A stretch of 64,000 nt of DNA from Streptomyces sp. TRM68367 (GCF_014495685.1 NZ_JACTVI010000022.1:41990-105989); one strand, 5' to 3'. Counted from the first letter of the stretch, positions 25,936 to 34,607 are shown. A program made the numbers and translations. The notes: generated from the letters alone by a model not told the origin.

Positions 25936-27137
25936 ATCGTGTCTCCGCTGCCGAGGTGCGAGGAGCCCGGGCCTGCCTGGGGCTTGAGCACCGAACGTCC
26001 GATGAGGTCCCGCATCACCTCGCTGGGGCCGGCGGCGATGGTGGCCGCCCGGGCATCCCTGTAGGCCCTGGCGGCATCGGACGAATCGAGGTAGCCATGT
26101 GCTCCCTGGAGCTGCAGGCTCGCGTCGGCCATCTTGCATTCCAGTTCGGTCGTGTAGAGCTTGGCCATGGAGCATTCGGTGGCAGGCAGCTCCCCCTGCT
26201 CGTACAGCCAGGCGGCATGATGGACGAGCTGCCGTGCGGCGGCCAGCTCCGTTGCCAGATCCGCGATGCGGTGGGAGGGTGCCTGCTTCTCCGACAGGGC
26301 ACCACCGAAGAGCCGGCGTTCGGTCAGGAAACGGCGAGTGTCGTCGAGACAGCGCTCCGTCCCGCCCAGTGCCAGCGTTGCCGCGACCAGCCGCTCCAGC
26401 TGCAGGCCGCGCATCAGATAGTAGAATCCGCTGTTGGCGCGCCCGATCAAGCGGTCCGCGGGCACGCGCACGTCCTCGTACCCGACCGTGGCCGCACCGG
26501 CGGAATGCCAGCCCAGTGTCGGCGTCGGGGCCACGGTGACGCCGGGCAGGTCCGAGTCGATCACAAGGAGGGACAGGCCGGTCGCGCCGCGAGGGCCGGA
26601 GTCGGTTCCAGGCGCTGTACGGATGGCCACCACATGGAAGTCGGCCGCCATGCCATTGCTGACCATGGACTTGGTGCCCCGTACCACGAAGTGATCGCCG
26701 TCCGGTTCCGCCGTGGTGGCAAGCCGTGACAGGTCGGCCCCGGCCCCGGGTTCTGTGATCGCCAAGGCAGCCACACGCTCACCCCGGACGGCCGAGGCAA
26801 GATAGTCCCGGCGCAGTTCAGGGCCGCCGACAGCGGCAAGGTAGTGGGTGGCCATGTAGGCGTGCACGGAAATCGCCGCCCGCAGGCCGCCGAACCCGGT
26901 GCGCCCGAGCTCTTCCAGGAAGACGAGTGAAGTGAAGAGATCCCGCTCGCCGCCATCCACGCTGCGCGGGTGCAACAGCCCTAGGTAGCCCTGCTCACCG
27001 AGCAGCTTCCACACAGTGCGGGGCAGGCCGCGCTCCCCCTCCCAGGAGGGAGCATGCGGCAGGACCTCCGTGGCCAGGAACGAGCGGACCTGCTCTCTGA
27101 ACGCTGCATGGCTGTGGGTGAAGTACGGGGATCGCAC
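25932..27137 (-). CDS. Acyl-CoA dehydrogenase-like flavoprotein
   Basis: This protein of about 400 aa has the full ACAD plan: FAD-binding ALAITEPGAGADLSRL, GTKSMVSNGMAADF, GWHSAGAATVGYEDVRVPAD, and the C-terminal LQLQGAHGYLDSSDAARAYR. The catalytic base is probably the Glu in LQLERLVAA near residue 250, the position used by isovaleryl-CoA dehydrogenase; the alternative MCAD position is Ser here. A GTG at 27137 with AGAGAG upstream is the likely start; GTG 27179, inside the thioesterase end, is the alternative. In halogenase clusters such proteins act on carrier-bound amino acids, and KtzA of kutzneride closes a cyclopropane on a gamma-chlorinated residue. A similar role here is possible. Confidence 0.85.
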   Translation of the reverse strand: MRSPYFTHSHAAFREQVRSFLATEVLPHAPSWEGERGLPRTVWKLLGEQGYLGLLHPRSVDGGERDLFTSLVFLEELGRTGFGGLRAAISVHAYMATHYLAAVGGPELRRDYLASAVRGERVAALAITEPGAGADLSRLATTAEPDGDHFVVRGTKSMVSNGMAADFHVVAIRTAPGTDSGPRGATGLSLLVIDSDLPGVTVAPTPTLGWHSAGAATVGYEDVRVPADRLIGRANSGFYYLMRGLQLERLVAATLALGGTERCLDDTRRFLTERRLFGGALSEKQAPSHRIADLATELAAARQLVHHAAWLYEQGELPATECSMAKLYTTELECKMADASLQLQGAHGYLDSSDAARAYRDARAATIAAGPSEVMRDLIGRSVLKPQAGPGSSHLGSGDTI

Positions 27138-27159
27138 GATCCACTCTCTTTCTGTTCCC

Positions 27160-27930
27160 TCAATTACGGGCGAGCTCACTGCACAGCAGACGCACCGTTT
27201 CGTCTGCCGAATCGTGGAGAAAGAAATGCCCTCCGGGTATCCGGTGGCTTCTGAATCCTCGGGGCGCCAAGGGCCGCCAAGCGGTCACCGCTGCCTCGGG
27301 CGCGATGTCGTCGTCCGTGCCGCAGAAGGTGGTCACAGGGACGGGGACAGGCGGAGTGAGCCCTTGTGACCTGGTCGGCCAGGTTTCCGCCAGGCGGAGG
27401 TCTGCACGGAGCATCGGCATCAGCAGTGCCAGCAGTTCCGGGTTCGCCAGGACTTGCGGCGGTGTACCGGCCAACCCGCCCAGCGCTTCGGCAAGTTGAG
27501 CGTCGGGCAGGTGGTGAATGGCGGGAAGGGTGCGTGGTGCGCCGGGTGCCCGGCAGCCGGAGACGATGACCCGTTCGGGAGGGTTATCGATGCCCCGGGA
27601 GGCCACTTCGTAGGCGAGCATTCCGCCCATGCTGTGCCCGAAGAGCATGTATGGAGGCGGGACTTGCTCCATCAGGGCCGCGGAGAACGCCGCGACCAGA
27701 GCGGGCCAGTCGGAGTACGGCTGTTCGCGGACTCGATTCTCCCGGCCGGGCAACCGGACGGCGACGAGTTCTACATCGGTGGGGAGCCCGGTCGTCCAGT
27801 GCCTGAAGACCCCGGCGCCGGCTCCGGCGTAGGGCACGCACACCAGCCGGATTCTTGCCTCCGGTCGCGGTTCAGGACGGTGGAACCAACGCTGCGACGC
27901 CCTTCCCGCCCTCTCGGTCGCGGAGTTCAT
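27160..27930 (-). CDS. Type II thioesterase
   Basis: This 256-aa alpha/beta hydrolase is of the NRPS/PKS editing thioesterase family. It shows LVCVPYAGAGAGVFRHW near residue 29, the nucleophile S100 in MLFGHSMGGMLAYEVA, and the histidine in IPGGHFFLHD near the end. It releases stalled or wrongly loaded groups from carrier proteins, here those at Ser559 of the A-T protein and Ser422 of the FkbM fusion. It overlaps the BenE-like gene by 4 bp, so it belongs to the same operon. Confidence 0.9.
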   Translation of the reverse strand: MNSATERAGRASQRWFHRPEPRPEARIRLVCVPYAGAGAGVFRHWTTGLPTDVELVAVRLPGRENRVREQPYSDWPALVAAFSAALMEQVPPPYMLFGHSMGGMLAYEVASRGIDNPPERVIVSGCRAPGAPRTLPAIHHLPDAQLAEALGGLAGTPPQVLANPELLALLMPMLRADLRLAETWPTRSQGLTPPVPVPVTTFCGTDDDIAPEAAVTAWRPLAPRGFRSHRIPGGHFFLHDSADETVRLLCSELARN

Positions 27931-29150
27931 GGGACTGGTTCTCCCGGTTGCCCCGTACGATCCGGCTCCGTGGTCCGGCGCCTACGGCCACACATCGCGG
28001 TGAGCAACCCGGCGAGCAGGCCCCAGAAAGCGGAACCGATCCCGAGCAAGGTGATCCCCGAGGCGGTGGCCAGGAACGTGACGAGGGCCGACTCGCGCCA
28101 GCCTTCGTCCGAGAGGGCGGAGGCGAGGGAACTGGCGATGGTGGCAAGGAGCCCGAGGCCGGCGATGCCGAGGACGAGAGCCGTGGGCAGGGCGACGAGC
28201 AGGGCGCTCACAGCCCCGCCGAAGACACCGACACCGAGGTAGAACACGCCGGCCCAGACAGCGGCACGGTAACGCTCGCCCGGATCCTCATGGGCCTCCT
28301 CACCGGTGCAGATGGCCGCGGTGATGGCGGCAAGGTTGAGCCCGAAGCAGCCGAACGGTGCGAGCAGAACGTTGACGGTGCCCGTCCAGCCGATCAGCGG
28401 GGACACGGGAACGCGGTAGCCGTCGTTGTGCAGCACTGCCACCCCGGTCAGGTTCTGCGATGCCATCGTCACCACGAACAGGGGCAGCCCGACGCTGACG
28501 ATCACCTGCCAGGAGAATTCGGGCGTCACGAACACCGGTTTCGCGAGGGACAGATGCACACTCCCCAGCTGCAACGAGCCTTCCCACAGGGCGACCGAAC
28601 CTCCCGCTGCGAGAGCGACGGTGATCGCGTAGCGAGGCAGCCAGCGGCGACAGAACAGGTAGGCGGCGAACATCGGGAACATCACGGCGAAGTTGCCCCG
28701 CATACTGGCGAACAGGCCGGTGCCGAACTGCAGGAGCACACCGGCCAGCAATCCCGCTGTGAGCGACACCGGGATTCTGTCCATGACGCGTTCGAACCAG
28801 CCCATCACTCCGCTGAGCGTGATCAGGGCCGCCGAAACCAGGAAGGCTCCGACCGCCTGCGCCATCGTCACGCCGTCGAGACCGGCGGCCTGGAGGGCGG
28901 CGCCAGGTGTCGACCATGCGGTGACCACCGGCGACCGATAGCGCAAGGAAAGCCCGATACAGGTCACGCCCATGCCGACGCCCAGCGCCAGCATCCACGA
29001 GGTGAGTTCCTGCGGAGTGGCGCCCGCGGCCTTGGCCGCGGTGAAGACGATCGCCGCGGAACTGGAGACACCGACCAGCACCGAGATCAGGCCCGCGACG
29101 ACAGCCGAGGCCGGCGCGGCCTGCCGCAGGTGGCCCGTGATGCTCATCAT
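27927..29150 (-). CDS. BenE family (benzoate/H+ symporter-like) transporter
   Basis: This 407-aa membrane protein has 11-12 predicted helices and matches the BenE family. It reads ITGHLRQAAPASAVVAGLIS at the N-terminus, TAWSTPGAALQAAG, FCRRWLPRYAI, VTMASQNLTGVAVLHNDGY and GCFGLNLAAITAAICTGEEA HED-type loops. BenE proteins take up benzoate, but family members in biosynthetic clusters may export an amino acid or aromatic acid. No gene for an aromatic starter is seen here, so the substrate is open. Both ends overlap neighbouring genes by 4 bp. Confidence 0.87.
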   Translation of the reverse strand: MMSITGHLRQAAPASAVVAGLISVLVGVSSSAAIVFTAAKAAGATPQELTSWMLALGVGMGVTCIGLSLRYRSPVVTAWSTPGAALQAAGLDGVTMAQAVGAFLVSAALITLSGVMGWFERVMDRIPVSLTAGLLAGVLLQFGTGLFASMRGNFAVMFPMFAAYLFCRRWLPRYAITVALAAGGSVALWEGSLQLGSVHLSLAKPVFVTPEFSWQVIVSVGLPLFVVTMASQNLTGVAVLHNDGYRVPVSPLIGWTGTVNVLLAPFGCFGLNLAAITAAICTGEEAHEDPGERYRAAVWAGVFYLGVGVFGGAVSALLVALPTALVLGIAGLGLLATIASSLASALSDEGWRESALVTFLATASGITLLGIGSAFWGLLAGLLTAMCGRRRRTTEPDRTGQPGEPVP

Positions 29151-30601
29151 GGGCTGTGGTCTGCGTTCACGACGGGGCGGTGTTCGTCGTCGCCGGCGGC
29201 CGTCCCGGACGGCGCAGTGGCCTCGATCGCAGCGGCCAGCGCCCCGAAGGTGCTGTCGGTGAAGATGAGGTCCGGTGCCAGGGCTTCCTCGCCGAGCCGT
29301 TGCTCGATCTGGGCCAGCAGTCGCACGGCTGTGAGCGAGTCCCCGCCGAGGTCGAAGAAGTCCGCGTCCTGTCGTACGGCCTCCGGGCCGAACAGGCCCG
29401 ACCAGATCTCGGCGAGGATCGCAGTGCGAGCTGTGTCCGCGAGAACCGGTCGCGTCGCGGGGGCAGCGGACCGAGCGACGACCTGGTCCAGGTCCGATAC
29501 CACGCCGAAGCGACGTGGCGGAGTGTCGAGCGGGGCGTGCTGGGCGATGAGTTCGCGCAGCTCCCGTTCGAGCACCTGCAGGGTCGGACCACGGTCGGCG
29601 GGCCCCGGGGTGTCGGCCACCGGAGCTTGGGCCGTGGCCTGGGGCCGGTAGGCGTACACGCTGTGGCAGGGGGTCAGGGCCAGTCGCGCATCCTGTTCGT
29701 GCGTGACGGTGAAACCCTTCGCGCGCAGTGTTGCGAGAATGGCTGCGAGCCGGCCGTTCACGTCATGGACCTCCATGACGATCTGGTCGATACGAGGCCA
29801 GAGCGTGTCGCCGATTCCCTCGAGGACTTCTGCCTCGGCCTTCTCCACATCGATCTTGAGAAGGTCGATCCTGGTCAGCTCGTGCTCCGCCGCCACCTTG
29901 GTGAGTGTGGTGACCGGCAGGTGTCTGCGCTGTGCGGTCATCCGGTCGGCGGCGAGCCGGTCCAGCTGCGCACCGGGCTCGGCACCGTCGCCGGTGAGCA
30001 GATACCCCCGCAGTACGGCGAGATCCTCTTCGGCGTCGGCAAGGCCGCCCGACATAACGCTGTTGTTCGGGTAGTAGGTGAACTCGGCGGCGGCCTCGGC
30101 GCGCCCGAGCCCGCAGCGCAGTACGGTGACGTCCGCGCCGTACAACTCGGCGTTGACCGCCACTGCATCGGCGAGTTCGGCCATCGGCTCGACTGCGATG
30201 ACGCGTGCGCCGGGGCTGTGGAGAGCTACGTAGAGAGTGAACATGCCTATGTTGGCCCCGGCGTCCACGACAACTGCCCCCGGAGGCAGGGTGATGCCGT
30301 GCCTGACATAGGCGTTCTCGGTGAAGATCTCGCGGTACAGGAACTCGGTCTCGCTGCGGTTCAGGCCGGCTACCCGGAGTTCGTCGCAGGGCTCGTGCCA
30401 GCCGAGCGCGTCGAGCCGCCCCGCCGCTTCCAGAACAGCCGAACGGTGCAACAGCGCGGCAGCGTCCGGATCGGGTACGAGCCATACATCAGGTGTCCGG
30501 TCGGCTGCGCCCGGCACGACGGTGGCGTCCGCGACTGCGGGGTGCGCACGCAGAACCGCGGCCAGATCGTGAAGCTGCTCGCTGGTGGCGGAGTCGGTCA
30601 T
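29147..30601 (-). CDS. FkbM-type methyltransferase fused to a carrier (T) domain
   Basis: This 484-aa two-domain protein carries, at residues 100-320, a FkbM-family SAM methyltransferase: VVVDAGANIGMFTLY (motif I), VIAVEPMAELADAV, and RIDLLKIDVEKAEAEVLEGI. Residues about 385-465 are a carrier domain with DADFFDLGGDSLTAVRLL, where S422 takes phosphopantetheine. The first 90 residues (LAAVLRAHPAVADATVV) resemble the small subdomain of an adenylation domain, so the protein may descend from an interrupted A-MT-T module. It probably methylates a hydroxyl of the amino acid held on its own carrier. It overlaps both neighbouring genes by 4 bp. Confidence 0.88.
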   Translation of the reverse strand: MTDSATSEQLHDLAAVLRAHPAVADATVVPGAADRTPDVWLVPDPDAAALLHRSAVLEAAGRLDALGWHEPCDELRVAGLNRSETEFLYREIFTENAYVRHGITLPPGAVVVDAGANIGMFTLYVALHSPGARVIAVEPMAELADAVAVNAELYGADVTVLRCGLGRAEAAAEFTYYPNNSVMSGGLADAEEDLAVLRGYLLTGDGAEPGAQLDRLAADRMTAQRRHLPVTTLTKVAAEHELTRIDLLKIDVEKAEAEVLEGIGDTLWPRIDQIVMEVHDVNGRLAAILATLRAKGFTVTHEQDARLALTPCHSVYAYRPQATAQAPVADTPGPADRGPTLQVLERELRELIAQHAPLDTPPRRFGVVSDLDQVVARSAAPATRPVLADTARTAILAEIWSGLFGPEAVRQDADFFDLGGDSLTAVRLLAQIEQRLGEEALAPDLIFTDSTFGALAAAIEATAPSGTAAGDDEHRPVVNADHSP

Positions 30602-31797
30602 GGGTCCTTCCGATCCGGCTCGGTGACGTCGTGGAGGAAGTCCTCGGCCAGGTCGACCAGTTCCGGCCCGGCGTCGAAGGCGGTGAGGTGATCACCAGCC
30701 GGCGTCCTGCGTAGTTCTGCCCGTGCGAGGTGCGCCGCGACGTACTCGGAGCCCGCGGGATGCGCGGTGGTGTCCTGCGAGCTGGTGATGACCAGGGTGG
30801 GCTGCCCGGCCGTGAGGAAGGGACGGCAGTCGGTGGACATGATCGCCCCGTTCAGCAAGCCGTAACGGTGGAGCAGTTCGGGGCTCGCGTACGGGTACAG
30901 GAGGTGGTGTGCGATGTCCGGGCGCAGGCCCTGCAGTGTCGACGGGCGGCGCATCAGCCGGTGGAGTCCGCTTGCCTGCTTCCGGTTACGAGCGGCAATG
31001 GTCAGAAGCGACTCGACGTCGCGCTGGTGGTCGGTCTTGGGAGCCTCGTCGCCGAGTTCGTAGTCTCCGTGCCAGAGGCTCAGCGACCGCACCCGGTTCG
31101 ATCTCGACGCGGCGGCCAGCGCCACCGCGGCCCCTCCGCACAGCCCCATGGCGTGCGCCTGTGGAATGCTGAATCCGTCGAGTACCGCCAGCAGGTCATC
31201 CGCCTGGGCGGCGAGGCTGTGGCCGCCCAGGGCCGCAAGGTTGCGTCCGTCCTCCGTGGCGAAGAGCCCGCGGCTCTCCCACGTCACGACGCGGAAGGAG
31301 CCGGAGAGCGCCTTCATCCACCGCGTCACAAGGCCGACCGGCATGCCGCACGGGGGCACGAGGGCGACGGCCGGGCGGTCTTCGGCCCCCGCCGCCCAAC
31401 AACGCAGCGGGGTGCCGTCGTACGCGGACACCGTGACGGGCCGGCCGGGAAACGCCGCCAGCGCGTGATGCGCGGCGTCCTCGAGCTGATCGGCGCTCAC
31501 ATCGGGATGGCTCGACGTGCCGTCGGCGCCGCCGAGGTCCCGGGCCAGGCGCCTGCTCAGCGCGAGCTCCACCGACCACAGCGGGTCGGGGTCTGGCACC
31601 ACGACGAGCCCGGGCAGTCCCAGCCGGCCGGTGAGCCGGTCAAGGATGCCTTGGAGTACCGGCGCCGAACCGGGCGCAGCGGCCACGCGCAGCCGTTCCG
31701 GTACGACACGGATGAGGGCAGCCGTGTCGACGAGGGCCGTCGCCAGCAGGTGCAGGGGGCCGATGGCCGTCGTGGCACCGTCCTGGAGCGCCGTCAC
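30598..31797 (-). CDS. SyrC-like aminoacyltransferase (alpha/beta hydrolase, Cys nucleophile)
   Basis: This 399-aa protein has a C-terminal alpha/beta-hydrolase fold with a cysteine in place of the usual serine: C220 in AMGLCGGAAVALAA. Upstream is ALVPPCGMPVGLVTRW (oxyanion region) and downstream GDHLTAFDAGPEL (histidine). SyrC of syringomycin and CmaE of coronamic acid have the same Cys nucleophile and move the aminoacyl group between carrier proteins after halogenation. Here it would move the chlorinated residue from the A-T protein to the FkbM-carrier fusion. GTG at 31797 lies two bases after the halogenase stop, and the next gene overlaps by 4 bp. Confidence 0.85.
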   Translation of the reverse strand: MTALQDGATTAIGPLHLLATALVDTAALIRVVPERLRVAAAPGSAPVLQGILDRLTGRLGLPGLVVVPDPDPLWSVELALSRRLARDLGGADGTSSHPDVSADQLEDAAHHALAAFPGRPVTVSAYDGTPLRCWAAGAEDRPAVALVPPCGMPVGLVTRWMKALSGSFRVVTWESRGLFATEDGRNLAALGGHSLAAQADDLLAVLDGFSIPQAHAMGLCGGAAVALAAASRSNRVRSLSLWHGDYELGDEAPKTDHQRDVESLLTIAARNRKQASGLHRLMRRPSTLQGLRPDIAHHLLYPYASPELLHRYGLLNGAIMSTDCRPFLTAGQPTLVITSSQDTTAHPAGSEYVAAHLARAELRRTPAGDHLTAFDAGPELVDLAEDFLHDVTEPDRKDP

Positions 31798-31799
31798 CT

Positions 31800-32756
31800 T
31801 CAGGACCCGTTCCTGGGCCGGCGCCGGAACGGCTGGTGGCGAGTGGTGCGTTCGGCACGGCGGTTGTGCCCGTACTCGTCCGCCCCGCTGACCAGCACCG
31901 TCCCGTAGCGCTCCAGGCTCACTCGGCCGCCGTACTCCTCGATGACCGAGGTGCCGGGGTAGACCTGAACGGAGGTGGGCACGTAACGGGAGGCGAACCC
32001 CATCCGCATGTCCTTGGTCTTGCCGGCGTGCGGATGCGAGGCGTGCATCAGTGTGGACCAGAAGACGATGAACTGCCCTGCCATCATTTCCATCGAGACC
32101 GCCTGCGACTCGTCCGGCTTCCAGTCCGGGTCGATCTGCAGCTGCCGGTAGTCGTAGCCGAAGAAGCCGCGCCGTGTTCCGTCCTTCTCGACCGCGGTGT
32201 TGTTGTCCGGGTCGTAGTGCATCCGCTTGGTCTCGTCGTAGTTCATGCTGCGGTGCGTGCCGGGGATGAACTGCAGGCAGCCCATGTCGACGGTCGCGTC
32301 GCTGAACGCACACCACACGGTGATGGTGCCGCCGAAGTCGGATCCTCCGGGCCACTGGATCTGCGGGGTGCCCGAGGCGTTGGCGAAGGTGTCCGCCTGA
32401 TGCCAGTCGGTACCCTCGTCGCCCGGGTACTTGGGAAAGAACTCGGTACGCCAGCAGAGCACATCCGGGCCGAGGATGCTGGCCACCCGGTCGACGATCT
32501 CGGGCCGGGTGATGTGCTCGGCCAGGAACCCGTGGTCCAGATGCCGGTCGTAGTTGGCGATGTTGGTGGCCCCTGATATCGCTGCGTCGTCCTGATAGAC
32601 GGCGGCGCTGCGGTCAAGGAGCTCCAGGCGGGTACGGCCCCAGGCCTTCTTGATCTCCGCCGGTTCGTAGAGAGTGAAGGGCCCTGCGAAACCCTGCTGC
32701 TGGAAAGCGGCCAGTTCCTCTCGGCTGAGCGAGAAGTCGGTCAGTGGTCTGGTCAT
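31800..32756 (-). CDS. SyrB2-like non-haem Fe(II)/2-oxoglutarate halogenase
   Basis: This 318-aa protein parallels SyrB2 nearly end to end. The diagnostic site is DWHQADTF: H119-Q-A121, where alanine replaces the carboxylate ligand of hydroxylases and leaves room for chloride. The second Fe ligand is H238 in FWSTLMHAS and the 2-oxoglutarate arginine is R257 in RMGFASRYVP. Each is offset by three from SyrB2 H116/A118, H235 and R254. Such enzymes chlorinate an unactivated methyl of an amino acid bound to a carrier. With the threonine-type A domain next door, 4-chlorothreonine is the simplest product. ATG at 32756 has AGGAG 8 bp upstream. Confidence 0.95.
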   Translation of the reverse strand: MTRPLTDFSLSREELAAFQQQGFAGPFTLYEPAEIKKAWGRTRLELLDRSAAVYQDDAAISGATNIANYDRHLDHGFLAEHITRPEIVDRVASILGPDVLCWRTEFFPKYPGDEGTDWHQADTFANASGTPQIQWPGGSDFGGTITVWCAFSDATVDMGCLQFIPGTHRSMNYDETKRMHYDPDNNTAVEKDGTRRGFFGYDYRQLQIDPDWKPDESQAVSMEMMAGQFIVFWSTLMHASHPHAGKTKDMRMGFASRYVPTSVQVYPGTSVIEEYGGRVSLERYGTVLVSGADEYGHNRRAERTTRHQPFRRRPRNGS

Positions 32757-32789
32757 GAGATCACTCCTGTCGGTGACGCGGTACGGGAC

Positions 32790-34607
32790 TCAGTTGCCGG
32801 GTGAGGAGGACAACGCGGCATCGATATGAGGCGCGAGCGCGCCGACCGTTGCGCCGTCGACCAGTACCGTGATGTCCAGGTCGGTGCCGAACTCCTCGTT
32901 GACCTGGGTGAACATGCGCAGCAGGGACAGTGAAGTGCCGCCGAGATCGAAGAAATCCGTCTCGCGTCCCACCCGCGGGACCTTCAGGACGGACTGCCAG
33001 ATCCGGGCGATGCGCTCCTCGGTGCCGGTGAGCTCCGCCGGGCTCTGCGGCTCTTGCGCGGCCGGGGCCTGCGTCACACCCGTCTCCGGCGGGGGCAGCT
33101 TCGCCTTGTCCACCTTGCCGTTGAGGGTGAGCGGCAACTCGGGGAGGACGACGTACGTGGACGGGCGCATGTGCGGGGGCAGTGTGGTGGCGGCCTGTTC
33201 GCCCAGCTGGGGCGCGAGCGTCGCGCCGGCCGTCCCGGACGCCACGTAGGCGACGAGCCTGACGTCGTTCTCGCCGTAGTCGTGTGGCACGACGACGGCC
33301 TCCGACACATCCGGGTGGCGGCAGAGCAGCGACTCGATCTCGCCGGGCTCGACCCGGTAACCGCGGATCTTCACCTGGTCGTCCGTTCGCCCGAGATAGC
33401 CGTAACCGCCCTCGGGCAGGGCGACGATCCGGTCCCCCGTGCGGTAGCAGCGGTGTGGTGCACCATCGGGACCGGTGAGTTCGACGAATCGTTCCTTGTT
33501 CAGCTCCGGGCGGCTCAGGTAGCCACGGGCAAGTCCGGGGCCTTCGATGAACAGCTCGCCGGGCGTTCCGGCAGGCACGGGCGTGCCGTCCTGGCCCAGG
33601 ACGTGGAAGGCGAGGTCGGGCAGGGGTTCCCCGATCGGGCTCGGTCCTTCGACGCTCAGGTCGGCGTGGCGCAGCGGACGGCAAGAGGCGTGCACGGTCG
33701 CCTCCGTGATGCCGTACATGTTGAACAGACGCGGATGTGCGTCGCCGTACCGTTCCATCCACGGGCGCAGAGCGGCGGGTTCGAGCTTCTCGCCACCGAG
33801 CACGACCACGCGCAGATCGGTCAGCGGGCGTGCGGCGTGGGTGTCCGCCGCTGCGAGCCGGGAGAACGCGGACGGTGTCTGGTTGAGTACGGTCACCCCT
33901 TGCGCCAGCAGGAGTTCATGGAGTGCCGCCGGTGACCGGGCGGTGTCCTGGGGGATCACCACCAGCCGTCCGCCGAACAGCAGCGCGCCCCAGATCTCCC
34001 ACACGGAGAAGTCGAAGGCGGCCGAGTGGAATGCGGCCCAGACGTCGTTCTCGTCGAAGTCGAACCACTTCCGCGTGACGTCGAAGAGACGGACCACGCT
34101 GTGGTGCTCCACCTGCACGCCCTTGGGCACACCGGTCGACCCGGAAGTATGGATCACGTAGGCGACGTCGCTGCCGCGCACGGGAGGCAACCCGGCTGCC
34201 CGAGCCGGCGCAGTGGGGAGGCGGTTCAACAGGACGACTTCAGCGTCCGGGCCGAAGAGCGCTGCGCTCAGGCCCGAGGTGGATACGACGACGGATGACG
34301 CGCTGTTCTCGACCGTCCACACCACCCGCTCCGGCGGGTAGCCGGGGTCGATGGGCAGATACGCGGCGCCTGTCTTGAGGATTCCCAGGATGCCGACGAG
34401 CAGTTCCGTGCTCCGTGGGGCCAGCAGGGGCACCACCGCGCCCGGCCGCACTCCCTTGGATATGAGCTCGCCCGCGACTGCGTCGGCCCGGTCGTTCAAT
34501 TCCCGGTAGGTGAGCCGAGCCTCGCCGGCGGTCACCGCGATTTTGCCCGGTAATTGTTCGACCACATCCTGGAACAACCCCGTGAGCGTGCCTCCTTCTG
34601 GTCCCAT
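32790..34607 (-). CDS. NRPS adenylation-carrier didomain, predicted threonine-activating (SyrB1-like)
   Basis: This 605-aa stand-alone A-T protein has core A3 VIHTSGSTGVPKGVQVEHHS, A5 LFNMYGITEATVH, A7 HRCYRTGDR and A10 LPLTLNGKVDKAKL. The carrier serine is S559 in DFFDLGGTSLSLL. By alignment to GrsA I read the specificity residues D235 F236 W239 N278 V299 G301 M322 V330 H331 (K517), the threonine signature found in SyrB1-type proteins. ATG at 34607 has GGAGGG 7 bp upstream; the longer frame to 34721 looks untranslated. It is the first gene of the minus-strand operon and delivers the substrate to the halogenase. Confidence 0.93.
   Translation of the reverse strand: MGPEGGTLTGLFQDVVEQLPGKIAVTAGEARLTYRELNDRADAVAGELISKGVRPGAVVPLLAPRSTELLVGILGILKTGAAYLPIDPGYPPERVVWTVENSASSVVVSTSGLSAALFGPDAEVVLLNRLPTAPARAAGLPPVRGSDVAYVIHTSGSTGVPKGVQVEHHSVVRLFDVTRKWFDFDENDVWAAFHSAAFDFSVWEIWGALLFGGRLVVIPQDTARSPAALHELLLAQGVTVLNQTPSAFSRLAAADTHAARPLTDLRVVVLGGEKLEPAALRPWMERYGDAHPRLFNMYGITEATVHASCRPLRHADLSVEGPSPIGEPLPDLAFHVLGQDGTPVPAGTPGELFIEGPGLARGYLSRPELNKERFVELTGPDGAPHRCYRTGDRIVALPEGGYGYLGRTDDQVKIRGYRVEPGEIESLLCRHPDVSEAVVVPHDYGENDVRLVAYVASGTAGATLAPQLGEQAATTLPPHMRPSTYVVLPELPLTLNGKVDKAKLPPPETGVTQAPAAQEPQSPAELTGTEERIARIWQSVLKVPRVGRETDFFDLGGTSLSLLRMFTQVNEEFGTDLDITVLVDGATVGALAPHIDAALSSSPGN

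Noticed and set aside
25932..27137. Acyl-CoA dehydrogenase-like protein lacking its catalytic glutamate
   Set aside because: The MCAD-type Glu position is Ser, but the Glu used by isovaleryl-CoA dehydrogenase is present in LQLERLV, so loss of the base cannot be claimed.
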